NCBI RefSeq assembly: GCF_008084145.1
Contig: NZ_VSDO01000005.1
Coordinates: forward strand, 496,001-560,000
DNA length: 64,000 nt
Source: Paenibacillus faecis
GTDB taxonomy: Bacteria > Bacillota > Bacilli > Paenibacillales > Paenibacillaceae
Direction: 5' to 3'
Shown: piece by piece, positions 24,882 through 33,908 of the stretch
Numbering within the stretch: position 1 is the first letter of the stretch
Layout of the letters: each line of letters starts with the position of its first letter
Translations under genes and position numbers: made by a program
Notes under the pieces: generated by a model
What the model was told of the DNA's origin: nothing
Database searches by the model: none
The model's input: only the letters and a program-made list of their open reading frames with translations

Positions 24882-25451
24882 TTATAAGCCTCCTTGAGCC
24901 GGAGAAACCGGCGATTGGCGAAAGCCGGCCGGTGTAAGGCCGGTGTTTTTTTTGAACAGCGTGATGAAATAAGGTGTATTCGGCAGACCTACCCGGCGGC
25001 CGACGTCCGAAACCGGCAGGTCCGTACCCAACAGCAGCCGCTTGGCCCGTTCCACACGTACAGCCTGGATATATTCCAGCGGCGTGATCCCTTTTACCCG
25101 TTTAAAAGTCCGGTGCAGATGATAAGGACTCCCGTGGCACAATTCGGCCAGCGAATGGAGATTCAAAGCTTCATGGGGGTGCTCGTCGATGTATTCCGTG
25201 ACGACCGCCACCCACTCCTCGTCGGGCAGCCGGCTGCCGGTGGGTTTGCATCGTTTGCACGGGCGATACCCCGCGGACATCGCCTCATCCGGACTGGCGA
25301 AGATCGAGATGTTCTCCTTTTTGGGCGGCCGGGACTTGCAGGAAGGACGGCAGAATATCCCCGTCGTTTTGACCGCGTAGTAGAATTGCCCGTCGCTCGC
25401 GGCGTCGTTCCCGATGATGGCTTGCCAGCGTTCTTGCGTAATCTCGCTCAT
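24882..25451 (-). CDS. adaA: Adaptive-response activator, methylphosphotriester methyltransferase
   Basis: 189 residues. The N-terminal Ada zinc domain has all four cysteines (C34, C38, C65, C68), of which the first accepts methyl groups from DNA phosphotriesters. Residues 80-182 form a double helix-turn-helix of the AraC type (HSLAELCHGSPYHLHRTFK). Once methylated it becomes an activator of its own operon. It is followed immediately by adaB, with alkA convergent. Confidence 0.95.
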   Translation of the reverse strand: MSEITQERWQAIIGNDAASDGQFYYAVKTTGIFCRPSCKSRPPKKENISIFASPDEAMSAGYRPCKRCKPTGSRLPDEEWVAVVTEYIDEHPHEALNLHSLAELCHGSPYHLHRTFKRVKGITPLEYIQAVRVERAKRLLLGTDLPVSDVGRRVGLPNTPYFITLFKKNTGLTPAGFRQSPVSPAQGGL

Positions 25452-25645
25452 TTTCGTTCACCCCTCTGGACCTCATTATACCTCGATCCGCGTGCGTATG
25501 TACGCGCTTTGGGATAGAATAGCAAGATAACGAAACATTGGCGATTCTCGCGGAAAGCGAATAAAACGGGAGGGGGAAGGGTAATTTTTACTTGATTCTT
25601 TCTGCGCAAAGGTTTCGATGTTAAATGAACTGGAGGACCGAGGCG

Positions 25646-26224
25646 ATGAGACGAAATAACATTCAGGTTCCTTACGGCTATGAGCCGCCTGTGAAGGAGC
25701 GGAAAGGCACGTTGATCTTTTACGACGCTTTCGAGCGGACGACGGCGGAAGATTTGGAGAGGGCCGCGACGGTTGCCAGGCAAAAGGCGTTTGAGCGCCT
25801 GGTGCTCTACCCGCTTCATGAGGAGACCGTCAGAAGAATGACGAAGGACGCGGTGCGTTCGTTCTACAAGCGGGAGGACGAGCTCCATGACTGGAAACGC
25901 GGGCAGGACAACGCAGATATTTCCATTGAAGGCTGGGAGGGCAAACGGAAGAAATACACGCCGATCGACTCGGCGCTGAGGTATTTGACCGAAAAGTATC
26001 CTTCCCCTTATTTTTTGTACCTCACGCCGGAGATGGGGAACCAATTTGCGTCGTTTTCCTCCTTTGAGGAATGGATCGTTAAAATCCGTCTGTTATTAAC
26101 GGAAGAACCGAAGGCCCTGCATCCCAGGCTGGAAAAATACCGTCACCGCTGGGGCCTTGCTTCCGAGGAAGCGAAGGTGCCGCCGCGGAACGGAACGGAG
26201 GGGACATCCCCTTCCGGGGAATAA
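25646..26224 (+). CDS. Conserved hypothetical cytosolic protein
   Basis: 192 residues, highly charged, no signal or membrane segment. Visible features are a strand-helix-strand start (KGTLIFYDAFERTT, then a charged helix and RLVLYPLHEETVRRM), a KRKKYTP segment and a low-complexity C-terminus. I do not recognise the family with confidence. The ATG at 25646 is chosen because GGAGG lies nine bases upstream; the in-frame codon at 25625 has no site. The gene ends 22 bp before nagZ, so the two are probably cotranscribed. Confidence 0.7.
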   Translation: MRRNNIQVPYGYEPPVKERKGTLIFYDAFERTTAEDLERAATVARQKAFERLVLYPLHEETVRRMTKDAVRSFYKREDELHDWKRGQDNADISIEGWEGKRKKYTPIDSALRYLTEKYPSPYFLYLTPEMGNQFASFSSFEEWIVKIRLLLTEEPKALHPRLEKYRHRWGLASEEAKVPPRNGTEGTSPSGE

Positions 26225-26246
26225 GGAGAGGAGGATACGCTACGCT

Positions 26247-27581
26247 ATGAGACCTGACTGGAAATCCAGGCCTGCCGTTCTCATTTTTCTCGCCGTCATC
26301 CTGACCCTTGGCGGCTGCTCGAATCGAGGGACTTCCGAACCGGCGAAGAATGGAGCGGGAACGGTTCCGCAGCGCGCCGACTTCGCCGGACCGGGACATT
26401 CCGACGCGACGTCTCCCCAGCCGAATCCTCAGAATCCGTCGGAGTCCCAAGATCCGTCGGCCCCGGAGTCAGGCTCGGCCGATCCCGCCGAGGAACTGCT
26501 GAACCGATTGACCACGGCGGAAAAAATCGGCCAACTGATCCTCGTCGGCATGGAAGGGACGACACCGAGCGAGCAGACCCGGAAATTTATCGAAGACGCT
26601 CATGTCGGAGGTTTTATTTTTTACAAGGACAACATCAAAACGAGCCGCCAATCCCTGGCCCTGTTCAACCGGCTTAAGCAAGACAATGCCGCCAACCCGG
26701 TTCCCCTGTTCTTGAGCGTGGATGAGGAGGGCGGACGGGTATCCCGGATGCCCGGCGATTTCAGCGACATTCCGTCCGCCGCGGCCATCGGAGGAACGGG
26801 GCGAGTGGAAGCGGCGGAAGCTTTGTATCGCCTGATCGGGAAGGAAATGGCCGGCTTCGGCCTGAATATGGATTTCGCCCCGGTACTCGATATTCATAGC
26901 AACCCCGATAATCCGGTGATCGGGGACCGCTCCTTCGGAAACACGGCCAAAAGGGTCGGCGGAATGGGGATCGCCGCTATGAACGGATTAAAGGCGGAAG
27001 GCGTGATCCCCGTCGTCAAACATTTCCCCGGTCACGGCGACACCTCGGTGGACTCCCATCTTGGCCTGCCGGTGCTCTCGCATGATCTGAACAGACTGCG
27101 TCAATTGGAGCTTCTTCCTTTTCAGGATGCGATCCGCGAGGGGGCCGACGTCGTGATGATCGCACATTTGCTGCTGCCGAAACTGGACCCGAAAGCCCCG
27201 GCCTCCTTCTCCGAGGCGATCATTCATGACCTGCTGCGTAAGGAGCTGGATTTTCAAGGCGTGGTCATTTCCGATGATTTGACGATGGGGGCGATTACCC
27301 AGCATTACAAAATCGAAGAAGCGGCGGTGCGCTTTATCCGGGCCGGCGGAAATATCGCCCTGGTCGGGCATGATCCGGCCAAGCAGGAGGCTGTAATTCA
27401 GGCGATAACACGGGCGGTCGAACAGGGGGAGATCAGCGGGGAAATGCTCGATGAACGGGTTTATCCCATCTTACAGCTGAAAATAAAATACGGCTTGACC
27501 GACAAACCGGCACAGGGGGCGGATCAGAAAGCGATAAACGCGGGTATTGCCGACGTTCTGAAAACGTACGAGATCCGTTGA
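26247..27581 (+). CDS. nagZ: Beta-N-acetylhexosaminidase, glycoside hydrolase 3, lipoprotein
   Basis: 444 residues. An N-terminal lipoprotein signal ends in the lipobox LGGC (about residue 24), followed by a Pro/Ser-rich linker and a GH3 TIM barrel. The NagZ-type Asp/His loop is KHFPGHGDTSVDSH and the nucleophile aspartate lies in VISDDLTMGAI. It would release N-acetylglucosamine from muropeptides outside the membrane in cell-wall recycling. The start at 26247 has GGAGAGGAGG upstream and gives a proper signal peptide; the frame extends further upstream without support. It lacks the C-terminal amidase-like domain of some Bacillus homologues. Confidence 0.9.
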   Translation: MRPDWKSRPAVLIFLAVILTLGGCSNRGTSEPAKNGAGTVPQRADFAGPGHSDATSPQPNPQNPSESQDPSAPESGSADPAEELLNRLTTAEKIGQLILVGMEGTTPSEQTRKFIEDAHVGGFIFYKDNIKTSRQSLALFNRLKQDNAANPVPLFLSVDEEGGRVSRMPGDFSDIPSAAAIGGTGRVEAAEALYRLIGKEMAGFGLNMDFAPVLDIHSNPDNPVIGDRSFGNTAKRVGGMGIAAMNGLKAEGVIPVVKHFPGHGDTSVDSHLGLPVLSHDLNRLRQLELLPFQDAIREGADVVMIAHLLLPKLDPKAPASFSEAIIHDLLRKELDFQGVVISDDLTMGAITQHYKIEEAAVRFIRAGGNIALVGHDPAKQEAVIQAITRAVEQGEISGEMLDERVYPILQLKIKYGLTDKPAQGADQKAINAGIADVLKTYEIR

Positions 27582-27600
27582 CGATATCCCTTTATACCGC

Positions 27601-27909
27601 TTAAGAGGGGTGATGCTGGTACCGGGCCAAATTGACGAGCCCATCCTCCGTCACCTCGACCCCTTCCCCCTCCAGAAACATTTTTTGCAGAAAAAAACCT
27701 TCCTCTTCGCGAATCGCAATTTCTCCCCGGGCATTGACGACCCGGTGCCAAGGCAGACCGTGTTTGCCGCTCATCGAGTGCAGGATCCGAACGACCTGCC
27801 GGGCGGCTCTTGGACTCCCCGCGGCACCGGCGACCTGACCGTAAGTCATGACTTTACCCGCCGGAATGGCGGAAATGATTTCAATTACTTGTGCGGTAAA
27901 AGGTTGCAT
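27601..27909 (-). CDS. Alkyltransferase-like protein (ATL; MGMT fold, no cysteine)
   Basis: 102 residues with the C-terminal MGMT fold only. The usual PCHRV acceptor motif reads PWHRV, with tryptophan (W54) in place of cysteine. Such ATL proteins flip and bind O6-alkylguanine without repairing it and hand the lesion to nucleotide excision repair. It is the fourth alkylation-damage gene within about 4 kb. It converges with nagZ, whose stop lies 19 bp away. Confidence 0.9.
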   Translation of the reverse strand: MQPFTAQVIEIISAIPAGKVMTYGQVAGAAGSPRAARQVVRILHSMSGKHGLPWHRVVNARGEIAIREEEGFFLQKMFLEGEGVEVTEDGLVNLARYQHHPS

Positions 27910-27971
27910 TCCGATACTCCTTCCATTTATGGTGATAGAACATGGATCTGACGATAGAAATGAGGGAAATT

Positions 27972-28526
27972 ATGAAATCTATTTTACACTCGGAGCGATT
28001 GTTAATGAAAGTGCTGGATGAAGCGGCCGCGGCGGATGTTCTGGACTATGTCGTACGCAACCGTGAATTCCTGAGGCCTTGGGAGCGGGAGAAGGAGGAA
28101 GCGTACTTTACGTTGGATGTTCAAAAAAGACTGTTGGCCAACGAACGGCTCCAACATGAACAAGAGAATTTATACAAACTTTGGATCTTTCGGAAGGACC
28201 GGCCGGAGCGGATCATCGGTTCCGTGGCGCTCAGCAATATAGTGCGGGGCGCTTTTCTGTCCTGCCATCTCGGATACAGGCTGGATGGGGAGGAGCAAGG
28301 GAAGGGCTTTATGACGGAAGCGGTCGAGGCCGTCGTCCAGTACGCCTTCCAAGAATTAGGATTGCACCGCATCGAGGCGAACATCATGCCGAGGAACGCG
28401 GCCTCGCTCCGCGTGGTCGAGAAACTGGGGTTCTATCACGAAGGGTTGGCCTTGAAATATTTGAACATCCATGGAAAATGGGAGGATCACATTCATATGG
28501 TGCTGCGGAACGAGGCCATGGAATAG
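27972..28526 (+). CDS. RimJ/RimL-type GNAT acetyltransferase
   Basis: 184 residues. The family pattern is clear: ILHSERLLMKVL at the N-terminus, GYRLDGEEQGKGFMTEAVEA (acetyl-CoA site, about residues 98-117), LHRIEANIMPRNAASLRVVEKLGF and a C-terminal HIHMVL. The start at 27972 has GAGGG just upstream; earlier in-frame codons at 27942 and 27960 lack sites. It may acetylate protein N-termini or a small molecule. It heads a same-strand series of five genes up to 31316. Confidence 0.87.
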   Translation: MKSILHSERLLMKVLDEAAAADVLDYVVRNREFLRPWEREKEEAYFTLDVQKRLLANERLQHEQENLYKLWIFRKDRPERIIGSVALSNIVRGAFLSCHLGYRLDGEEQGKGFMTEAVEAVVQYAFQELGLHRIEANIMPRNAASLRVVEKLGFYHEGLALKYLNIHGKWEDHIHMVLRNEAME

Positions 28527-28563
28527 GAACGATGTATTTTGGGAGAGGGGAAAGCATCCTGAC

Positions 28564-29085
28564 ATGAGAGAGGAACCACAAATCAAGTTTCGCCAAGTCA
28601 CCGAAGCCGACGCCGAGGCCTATCTGGAGCTTCGCCGTCGTCTGGACCGGGAAACTGAGTTTATGCTGCTCCAGCCTGACGAGCGCGTCACCACGCTGGA
28701 GCAGGAGAGAAACCGACTGGTTTCGCTGTTGGAGCAGGGAACCTCGATGATCTTTGCGGCCGAGGCGGAAGGGCGATGGATCGGCTATTTGGGTGCGTTC
28801 GGATCGAATTACAAGCGGAACAAACACACGGTAAGCCTGGTGCTAGGCATTCTGCAGTCCTACTCGGGAAGAGGTGTGGGGGCCAGGCTGTTCGCCGAGT
28901 TGAATGATTGGGCGGCGGAACGGGGGATACATCGGCTGGAGCTTACGGTGATGGCCCACAATGAGGCGGCGATCGCCTTGTACAAAAAATGCGGATTTGA
29001 AGTCGAGGGCATTCGAAAGCACGCGATACGGCTCGGAGACCGGTATATCGACGAGTTCTACATGGCCAAGCTGCTCCCTCTTTAG
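28564..29085 (+). CDS. GNAT-family N-acetyltransferase
   Basis: 173 residues. The GNAT core is present: SLVLGILQSYSGRGVGARLF (acetyl-CoA site, about residues 88-107), LELTVMAHNEAAIALYKKCGFEVEG and a C-terminal FYMAKLL. The start at 28564 has GAGAGGGGAA upstream; the frame runs 93 bp further upstream inside the preceding gene without support. The substrate is unknown. It lies 37 bp after the previous acetyltransferase gene. Confidence 0.87.
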   Translation: MREEPQIKFRQVTEADAEAYLELRRRLDRETEFMLLQPDERVTTLEQERNRLVSLLEQGTSMIFAAEAEGRWIGYLGAFGSNYKRNKHTVSLVLGILQSYSGRGVGARLFAELNDWAAERGIHRLELTVMAHNEAAIALYKKCGFEVEGIRKHAIRLGDRYIDEFYMAKLLPL

Positions 29086-29171
29086 CCGTAACTTTCGGCC
29101 TTGCCCGGACGTATATAGGCTGTAAATAAGCTATGGACGTTTAAAAAAGGCTGACTAGGGAGGAAGCGACT

Positions 29172-29921
29172 TTGCAACATCCGTTACGACAATTGGGTTA
29201 CCCGGAAAAAGGGATATTATATGCGATTCTCGTCGCTGCCACTATAATCGGCATGAAATACGTGATTGAGGTGAGACTGCCGGATGGAGGTAGACCGCCC
29301 TATCTTTTCCTGGTCTGGAATACGTTCCTGGCTTGGATCCCGGCGGGGCTTGCGATTCTGCTGGATTTGGCCAGCCTGATGCGCCGGAGCGTGTTGAAGA
29401 GTGCGATGGTGTTGTTCATCGGGCTGTTATGGCTGTTCTTTTATCCCAATGCGGCCTACATGGTAACCGATCTGCTCCATCCGTTTGCCCGTTTTCCCAT
29501 TTCCGGGGCAGGGCGGTTCTGGTCGGATATACTGTTCTGGGATCATTTGTATACCGTTCTCTTTACGGCGCTGCTCGGTCTGGCCCTGGGAACTGTCTCG
29601 CTGGCTTCCGTTCACGGACTGGTTCGCCGCTGGCTCGGAAGCGCTGCGGGTTGGATTTTCGCGGTATCGGTCCTGCTGCTCAGCAGCTTCGGGATTTATC
29701 TCGGCCGGTTTATCCGCTTTAACAGCTGGGATATTTGGCATCGCCCGATCTATATCCTTAGGGAAATGGCCGTCTATTTTATGGATCCGGGCCATTTACG
29801 GCATGCTTTGGCTTTTTGCAAATGGATGTTTCTTCTCACGGCGTTCAGTTACGCAGTTGCCTACTTTCTTGGCGCTTTCCGTCTTAGGCGGCTCTCGGGT
29901 CCGGTCCCGGAACAAAAATAA
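29172..29921 (+). CDS. DUF1361 family integral membrane protein
   Basis: 249 residues with about seven membrane segments and the family hallmarks LLWLFFYPNAAYMVTDLLH and FGIYLGRFIRFNSWD. The start is TTG with GGGAGGAAG seven bases upstream. The function of DUF1361 is not known. It lies within the same-strand run of acetyltransferases and just before a potassium channel gene. Confidence 0.83.
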   Translation: MQHPLRQLGYPEKGILYAILVAATIIGMKYVIEVRLPDGGRPPYLFLVWNTFLAWIPAGLAILLDLASLMRRSVLKSAMVLFIGLLWLFFYPNAAYMVTDLLHPFARFPISGAGRFWSDILFWDHLYTVLFTALLGLALGTVSLASVHGLVRRWLGSAAGWIFAVSVLLLSSFGIYLGRFIRFNSWDIWHRPIYILREMAVYFMDPGHLRHALAFCKWMFLLTAFSYAVAYFLGAFRLRRLSGPVPEQK

Positions 29922-30011
29922 AATCCAGCGGGAAGCTCGATTTTCCCCTCCCCTGTTTGGGTAATGATAGTTATTCAGGTTCCCAAACGCCGTCTAGGGG
30001 AGGGGATTCGT

Positions 30012-30695
30012 TTGCAATCCTGGGTGCTTTGGCTCAATGCGGTTGGTCTGATCGGCTTGTCCCTGCTCTTTTATCTGCTCGACAAAAAATTGTCCAGCCG
30101 GGTAATCTTGTTGGCACCGATTCTCGTTTACGTCGCCGTCTCGCTGGAGGATTTGCTCGGCCTCGTTGATTTCGGAGCGGTTTTTCAATCGGAGGCCATA
30201 TTAAGGGCCGTGATCCTTCTGTTTGTCTTAGGATCCGTTATTTTCTATCTTCTCTTTATTTTTCATGAGATAGCGGACTCGGCGGTAAAGCGCGAGGTCA
30301 GTCTCAAGTCCGCCGTGATTCGGATCAGCATTGCCGCCATGAGCTGCATTGTTTTTTTTACGGTCGTGTATACTTCGATATACAAGCTGTTTAAAGGGGC
30401 GAGCTTTGCGGGGGATCATTTGGGGGAAGATACCTTGTCCCAATTGATTACGTTCTTCTATTTCAGCGTGGCGACATTTACGACGGTAGGGTACGGAGAT
30501 ATCCAACCGATGGATAATACGTCGAGGCTGATTGTGGTGATGGAGATTTTTTTCAGCTTTATTACGGTCGCCTACGCGCTATCGATGATCGGGGTATTTC
30601 GCCAAATCTTTAACAAGGAGATGGGGGGAGACGCCTCGAAATCGATGAGTAATGAAAAGGAACTCGAGGAAGATGCCGGGGCATCCCCCGAATAA
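30012..30695 (+). CDS. Two-pore-helix potassium channel
   Basis: About 227 residues from the TTG at 30012, chosen because AGGGGAGGGG lies directly upstream; an in-frame ATG at 29964 has no site. Several hydrophobic segments are followed by a pore region with the K+ selectivity filter TTVGYGD (about residues 157-163) and a last membrane helix. The C-terminus is short and acidic with no RCK or cyclic-nucleotide domain, so gating is not apparent. It allows K+ flux across the cytoplasmic membrane. Confidence 0.85.
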   Translation: MQSWVLWLNAVGLIGLSLLFYLLDKKLSSRVILLAPILVYVAVSLEDLLGLVDFGAVFQSEAILRAVILLFVLGSVIFYLLFIFHEIADSAVKREVSLKSAVIRISIAAMSCIVFFTVVYTSIYKLFKGASFAGDHLGEDTLSQLITFFYFSVATFTTVGYGDIQPMDNTSRLIVVMEIFFSFITVAYALSMIGVFRQIFNKEMGGDASKSMSNEKELEEDAGASPE

Positions 30696-30716
30696 TCCGG
30701 AGAGGAGAGGGTCGGT

Positions 30717-31316
30717 TTGGAACTGCGAAATCGCTTGAGGGAACGGTTTCCGGTGTTGGTAAGTGAACGGCTGCGACTAAGGAGAATCGAAAAGGAGGAC
30801 ACGGAAACGCTGTTTGCTTGTGTCAATGACCCGTCGGTACGGCGCCATACGTCCTTTCAAAAGGGAACATTGCTGTTTCCCGATCGTTTGTTTCGGTATT
30901 TTGACGACACTTATCAAAGTTTGCGCGATCTTCACTTCGGGATAGAAATCAAGGAGGGGACGGGGCTGATTGGCATCTGCTCCTTGCAGTTTTGGGATCG
31001 GGAGGCCGGCAGGGCCCGGTTGGGCTATCTGCTGGCTCCGAGCTGCTGGAACCGGGGGTTCGCCACCGAAGCGGCCCGGTCCGTGGTGGAATTCGGATTC
31101 GACATCCTGCAATTAAGCCGAATCGAGGCGCGATGCAGCATTCATAACCCGGCATCGGAAAAGGTGCTGCGCAAATGCGGGTTTACGCCGGTCAAGCTTG
31201 CGGGCGAGCGGCTTCAATCCGGTTCGGATTATGGCGGCGGGCCGGGGAACGAGATCCATTCCTTTTATTTAAGCAAGCCGGCGAGCATTTGTTACACAAA
31301 TGAAATATACCTGTGA
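30717..31316 (+). CDS. RimJ/RimL-type GNAT acetyltransferase
   Basis: 199 residues from a TTG with AGAGGAGAGG upstream. Typical motifs are LVSERLRLRRIEKEDTETLF, ARLGYLLAPSCWNRGFATEA (acetyl-CoA site, about residues 100-119) and RIEARCSIHNPASEKVLRKC. The C-terminal tail after FYLSKP is unusual and may be the result of drift near the stop. It lies 21 bp after the channel gene, with a terminator downstream. Confidence 0.85.
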   Translation: MELRNRLRERFPVLVSERLRLRRIEKEDTETLFACVNDPSVRRHTSFQKGTLLFPDRLFRYFDDTYQSLRDLHFGIEIKEGTGLIGICSLQFWDREAGRARLGYLLAPSCWNRGFATEAARSVVEFGFDILQLSRIEARCSIHNPASEKVLRKCGFTPVKLAGERLQSGSDYGGGPGNEIHSFYLSKPASICYTNEIYL

Positions 31317-31380
31317 TCAATCTCTAATAGAGAGAGGGTACACTTATTACATGACCCCCTTTTGAATATATTTGTCTCTT

Positions 31381-31418
31381 GGAATCCGGCGAGTAGCGTA
31401 CGGGTTCCCTTTTTTTTG
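31381..31418 (+). terminator. Terminator after the acetyltransferase gene
   Basis: GGAAtCCG pairs with CGGgTTCC, followed by eight T residues. Confidence 0.7.
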
Positions 31419-31431
31419 CCCGCAATTTCCC

Positions 31432-32241
31432 CTACAGGGGGACGGGCATTCTCTGTTTGTTTTTGTAATATACCCATTCGGTAAACCCGATTTCCTTCAA
31501 ACGCTTGGCCACATCCTCCCATTCATCGGCGACGCGCTTCGGCGTGTGGGCATCGGACCCGAACGTGACATCCACGCCGAAAAATAAGGCGCGCTCCAAT
31601 ATTTCATCGGAAGGATACCAGCCACCGGACAGTTTGGTTTTGCCGGACGTATTAATTTCGATCGCGACCTTGTTGTCGGCAATAACCCGCAGGGTTTCGT
31701 CGATCGCCGCCGCTGCCGGAATATCGGAGAAAGCGGGATAGTTTCCTTTCATCGCATCGATATGGCCTAAAATTTGGAACATGCCACTGCGGGCCGAATC
31801 CCGAATCAGCGCGTAGTAGGCTTCTTTATCCGCAATACGCTGCTGTTCATTCAGGCCTTTCCAACGTCGTTTGTTGAAGATGCTGACCTCTTTCACGCTA
31901 TGGACGGACCCGATAATGTAGTCGAAAGGATACTGGGAGAGAATCTTACGGTAAACCTCGGCATGAGCCGGAAAATAATCGGATTCGATCCCGAGCAGGA
32001 CATCGATCTTCCCGGCGTATTCCTCTTTCAGTTTCAGCACTTCATTGACATAATTGGCGAATTCCGCCTTGGCCATGGCGATGTGCGGAAGAGGGTGCTC
32101 TTCGGGGTCACCGAAGTAAGGCGTATGGTCGCTGATTCCGATCACCGCGAGACCGGCGGCGATTCCGGCTTCCACATAGTCGCGGATGTTGCCGTCGGCG
32201 TGGCCGCAGCGAAAATGATGGGTGTGCAAATCGAACTTCAT
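31432..32241 (-). CDS. hisJ: PHP-domain histidinol-phosphatase type protein
   Basis: 269 residues of the HisJ/HisK PHP family. Metal-binding motifs are in family order: DLHTHHFRCGHA (residues 4-15), ISDHTPY, GIESDY, GSVHSV, GHIDAMK and GSDAHTP near the C-terminus. The enzyme dephosphorylates L-histidinol phosphate in histidine synthesis, though relatives act on other phosphates. GGAAGGAG precedes the start. It lies 38 bp after a LysR gene on the same strand, outside any his operon, so the in vivo substrate is open. Confidence 0.85.
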   Translation of the reverse strand: MKFDLHTHHFRCGHADGNIRDYVEAGIAAGLAVIGISDHTPYFGDPEEHPLPHIAMAKAEFANYVNEVLKLKEEYAGKIDVLLGIESDYFPAHAEVYRKILSQYPFDYIIGSVHSVKEVSIFNKRRWKGLNEQQRIADKEAYYALIRDSARSGMFQILGHIDAMKGNYPAFSDIPAAAAIDETLRVIADNKVAIEINTSGKTKLSGGWYPSDEILERALFFGVDVTFGSDAHTPKRVADEWEDVAKRLKEIGFTEWVYYKNKQRMPVPL

Positions 32242-32279
32242 GCAGTTGGCTCCTTCCTGGTTAACCTTCTGGCTGGATT

Positions 32280-33182
32280 TTATTCGGAACTGATAAAGCG
32301 GTTTTCCGGCATGCCTTTCAAGTCTCCGAGAAATTGCTGCATGGCGGAATTGACGTACCTGCTGGATTTGTAAATGACGCCCACCGGATGCGTGACTTCG
32401 AGTTCCGGGATGCGTACGACCTTTAAGGAGCCTTGGCGCAGCTCTCTCAGGATGGACTGCTTCGATATAATAGCCGCCCCGAGATTGATCTCCACCATCC
32501 GTTTCACTTCCTCGCTGCTGGAAAGCTCCATGACGATATGCGGCTCGATGTTATGCGATCGGAAAACTTCGTCCACGAAGCGGCGTCCGACCGTATCGGG
32601 GGACAGCATGATCAAAGGTACTTCTCGCAGCGATTCGAGCGTGGGAATGGGTTTACCGGCCAAGGGGTGGAGTGGGGAGACGACGAGCTCAAACGTATCG
32701 TAATACAGCACCGTGGATAGCACCTGCGGGTTGTTTTCGATTAAATAGCCGATCCCGATATCGACCAGGCCTTGTTCCACATTTTGATAAATCAAACTGG
32801 AGGGCATCGATTGAATCGTTGTTTTGATCAGGGGAAACTGGTCTTGAAAATAAGACAGGATACGCGGCAAAATTTGAATGGCGATGGAGGTCGTTGTACC
32901 CAGGACGATATGTCCTTGTGGCGTATGCTCCAGATCGGTCAATTTCTGCTTCAGCTCTTCGACAATATCCAGTATTTGCTCCGCTTTCTCCAGAAATACT
33001 TGCCCCCGGTCCGTTAAGGTCACCGGCTGAGTTCGGTCGACCAGCACCGTGCGGAATTCATCCTCCAGGCTTTTGATCTGGGCGGAAACGGCGGGCTGCG
33101 TCAAATTCAACAGTTCTCCGGCCTTTCGAAAACTTTTGGTCTTCGAAATGGTGATCAGCGTTTCCAATTGACTGATATTCAC
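32280..33182 (-). CDS. LysR-family transcriptional regulator
   Basis: 300 residues. The winged helix-turn-helix occupies residues 1-60 (KSFRKAGELLNLTQPAVSAQI), followed by an effector domain with GIGYLIENNPQV and VMELSSSEEVKRMV, resembling the CbbR/CysL branch. It is in operon-like arrangement with the PHP phosphatase gene downstream and is divergent from cheX. The effector and targets are unknown. Confidence 0.88.
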   Translation of the reverse strand: MNISQLETLITISKTKSFRKAGELLNLTQPAVSAQIKSLEDEFRTVLVDRTQPVTLTDRGQVFLEKAEQILDIVEELKQKLTDLEHTPQGHIVLGTTTSIAIQILPRILSYFQDQFPLIKTTIQSMPSSLIYQNVEQGLVDIGIGYLIENNPQVLSTVLYYDTFELVVSPLHPLAGKPIPTLESLREVPLIMLSPDTVGRRFVDEVFRSHNIEPHIVMELSSSEEVKRMVEINLGAAIISKQSILRELRQGSLKVVRIPELEVTHPVGVIYKSSRYVNSAMQQFLGDLKGMPENRFISSE

Positions 33183-33419
33183 CCGAATCCTCCTTTCCTC
33201 CGAAATCTCGTATTCATTAATTATAGAGGATTTTTTTAGGCTAAATCAATGACACGGATATGACAACCCCTCGGAAGGTTTTCAGGATATAAGACTTACT
33301 TGGCGGAGACCGCTCGATTTTTAATGACTTATACCTAGGAATAAAGTATAATAAATTCCAAACTTGTTCGGGACTTTTGTATCGGTTTATTAAACTTCTA
33401 TGCGAAAAGGGGCGTAATA

Positions 33420-33875
33420 GTGAAAGCGGAAGTAATCAATCCTTTTCTGGAATCGGCTCGTACCGTAATTCAGCAGGTCGTTCAGGTTTCTCCTTCGACG
33501 GGAAGTTTGGGAGTCAAGGAAATCCAGCCGGTGGAAGATCATATTTGGATTCAAATCGACATGACGGGACATTTTAGCGGGATGGTGATTTTCGGCCTGC
33601 AGGAAGAGGTGGCTCTCCGCATTGTCTCGGCGATGATGGGCGGGTTCGTGCTGACGGAAATGGACGAAATGGGCCGCAGCGCCATCTCCGAATTGGGCAA
33701 TATGATCAGCGGCAATGCCAGCACGATTTTGTCCAATCAGGGCTATGTCGTGGATATTACACCGCCGAAGGTGATCCAAAGCGAAGGCGGCCAAGCCGCT
33801 CCCCGCAAGGCGCTTTGCATTCCGCTCGTCATGGACGGAATCGGCGAATTGGATATTCAGGTCATGATCTCCTAA
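33420..33875 (+). CDS. cheX: Chemotaxis phosphatase CheX
   Basis: 151 residues from a GTG preceded by AAAAGGGG. The CheC/CheX/FliY catalytic pattern, glutamate and two asparagines, is in SELGNMISGNAST (about residues 97-109). CheX dephosphorylates CheY-P to reset the flagellar motor signal. No other chemotaxis gene is near; cheX is often isolated in Bacillales. The SDR gene starts 33 bp downstream. Confidence 0.88.
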   Translation: MKAEVINPFLESARTVIQQVVQVSPSTGSLGVKEIQPVEDHIWIQIDMTGHFSGMVIFGLQEEVALRIVSAMMGGFVLTEMDEMGRSAISELGNMISGNASTILSNQGYVVDITPPKVIQSEGGQAAPRKALCIPLVMDGIGELDIQVMIS

Positions 33876-33908
33876 AATAGAGGAAACTGATCTGAAGGGA
33901 AGGGTAGC

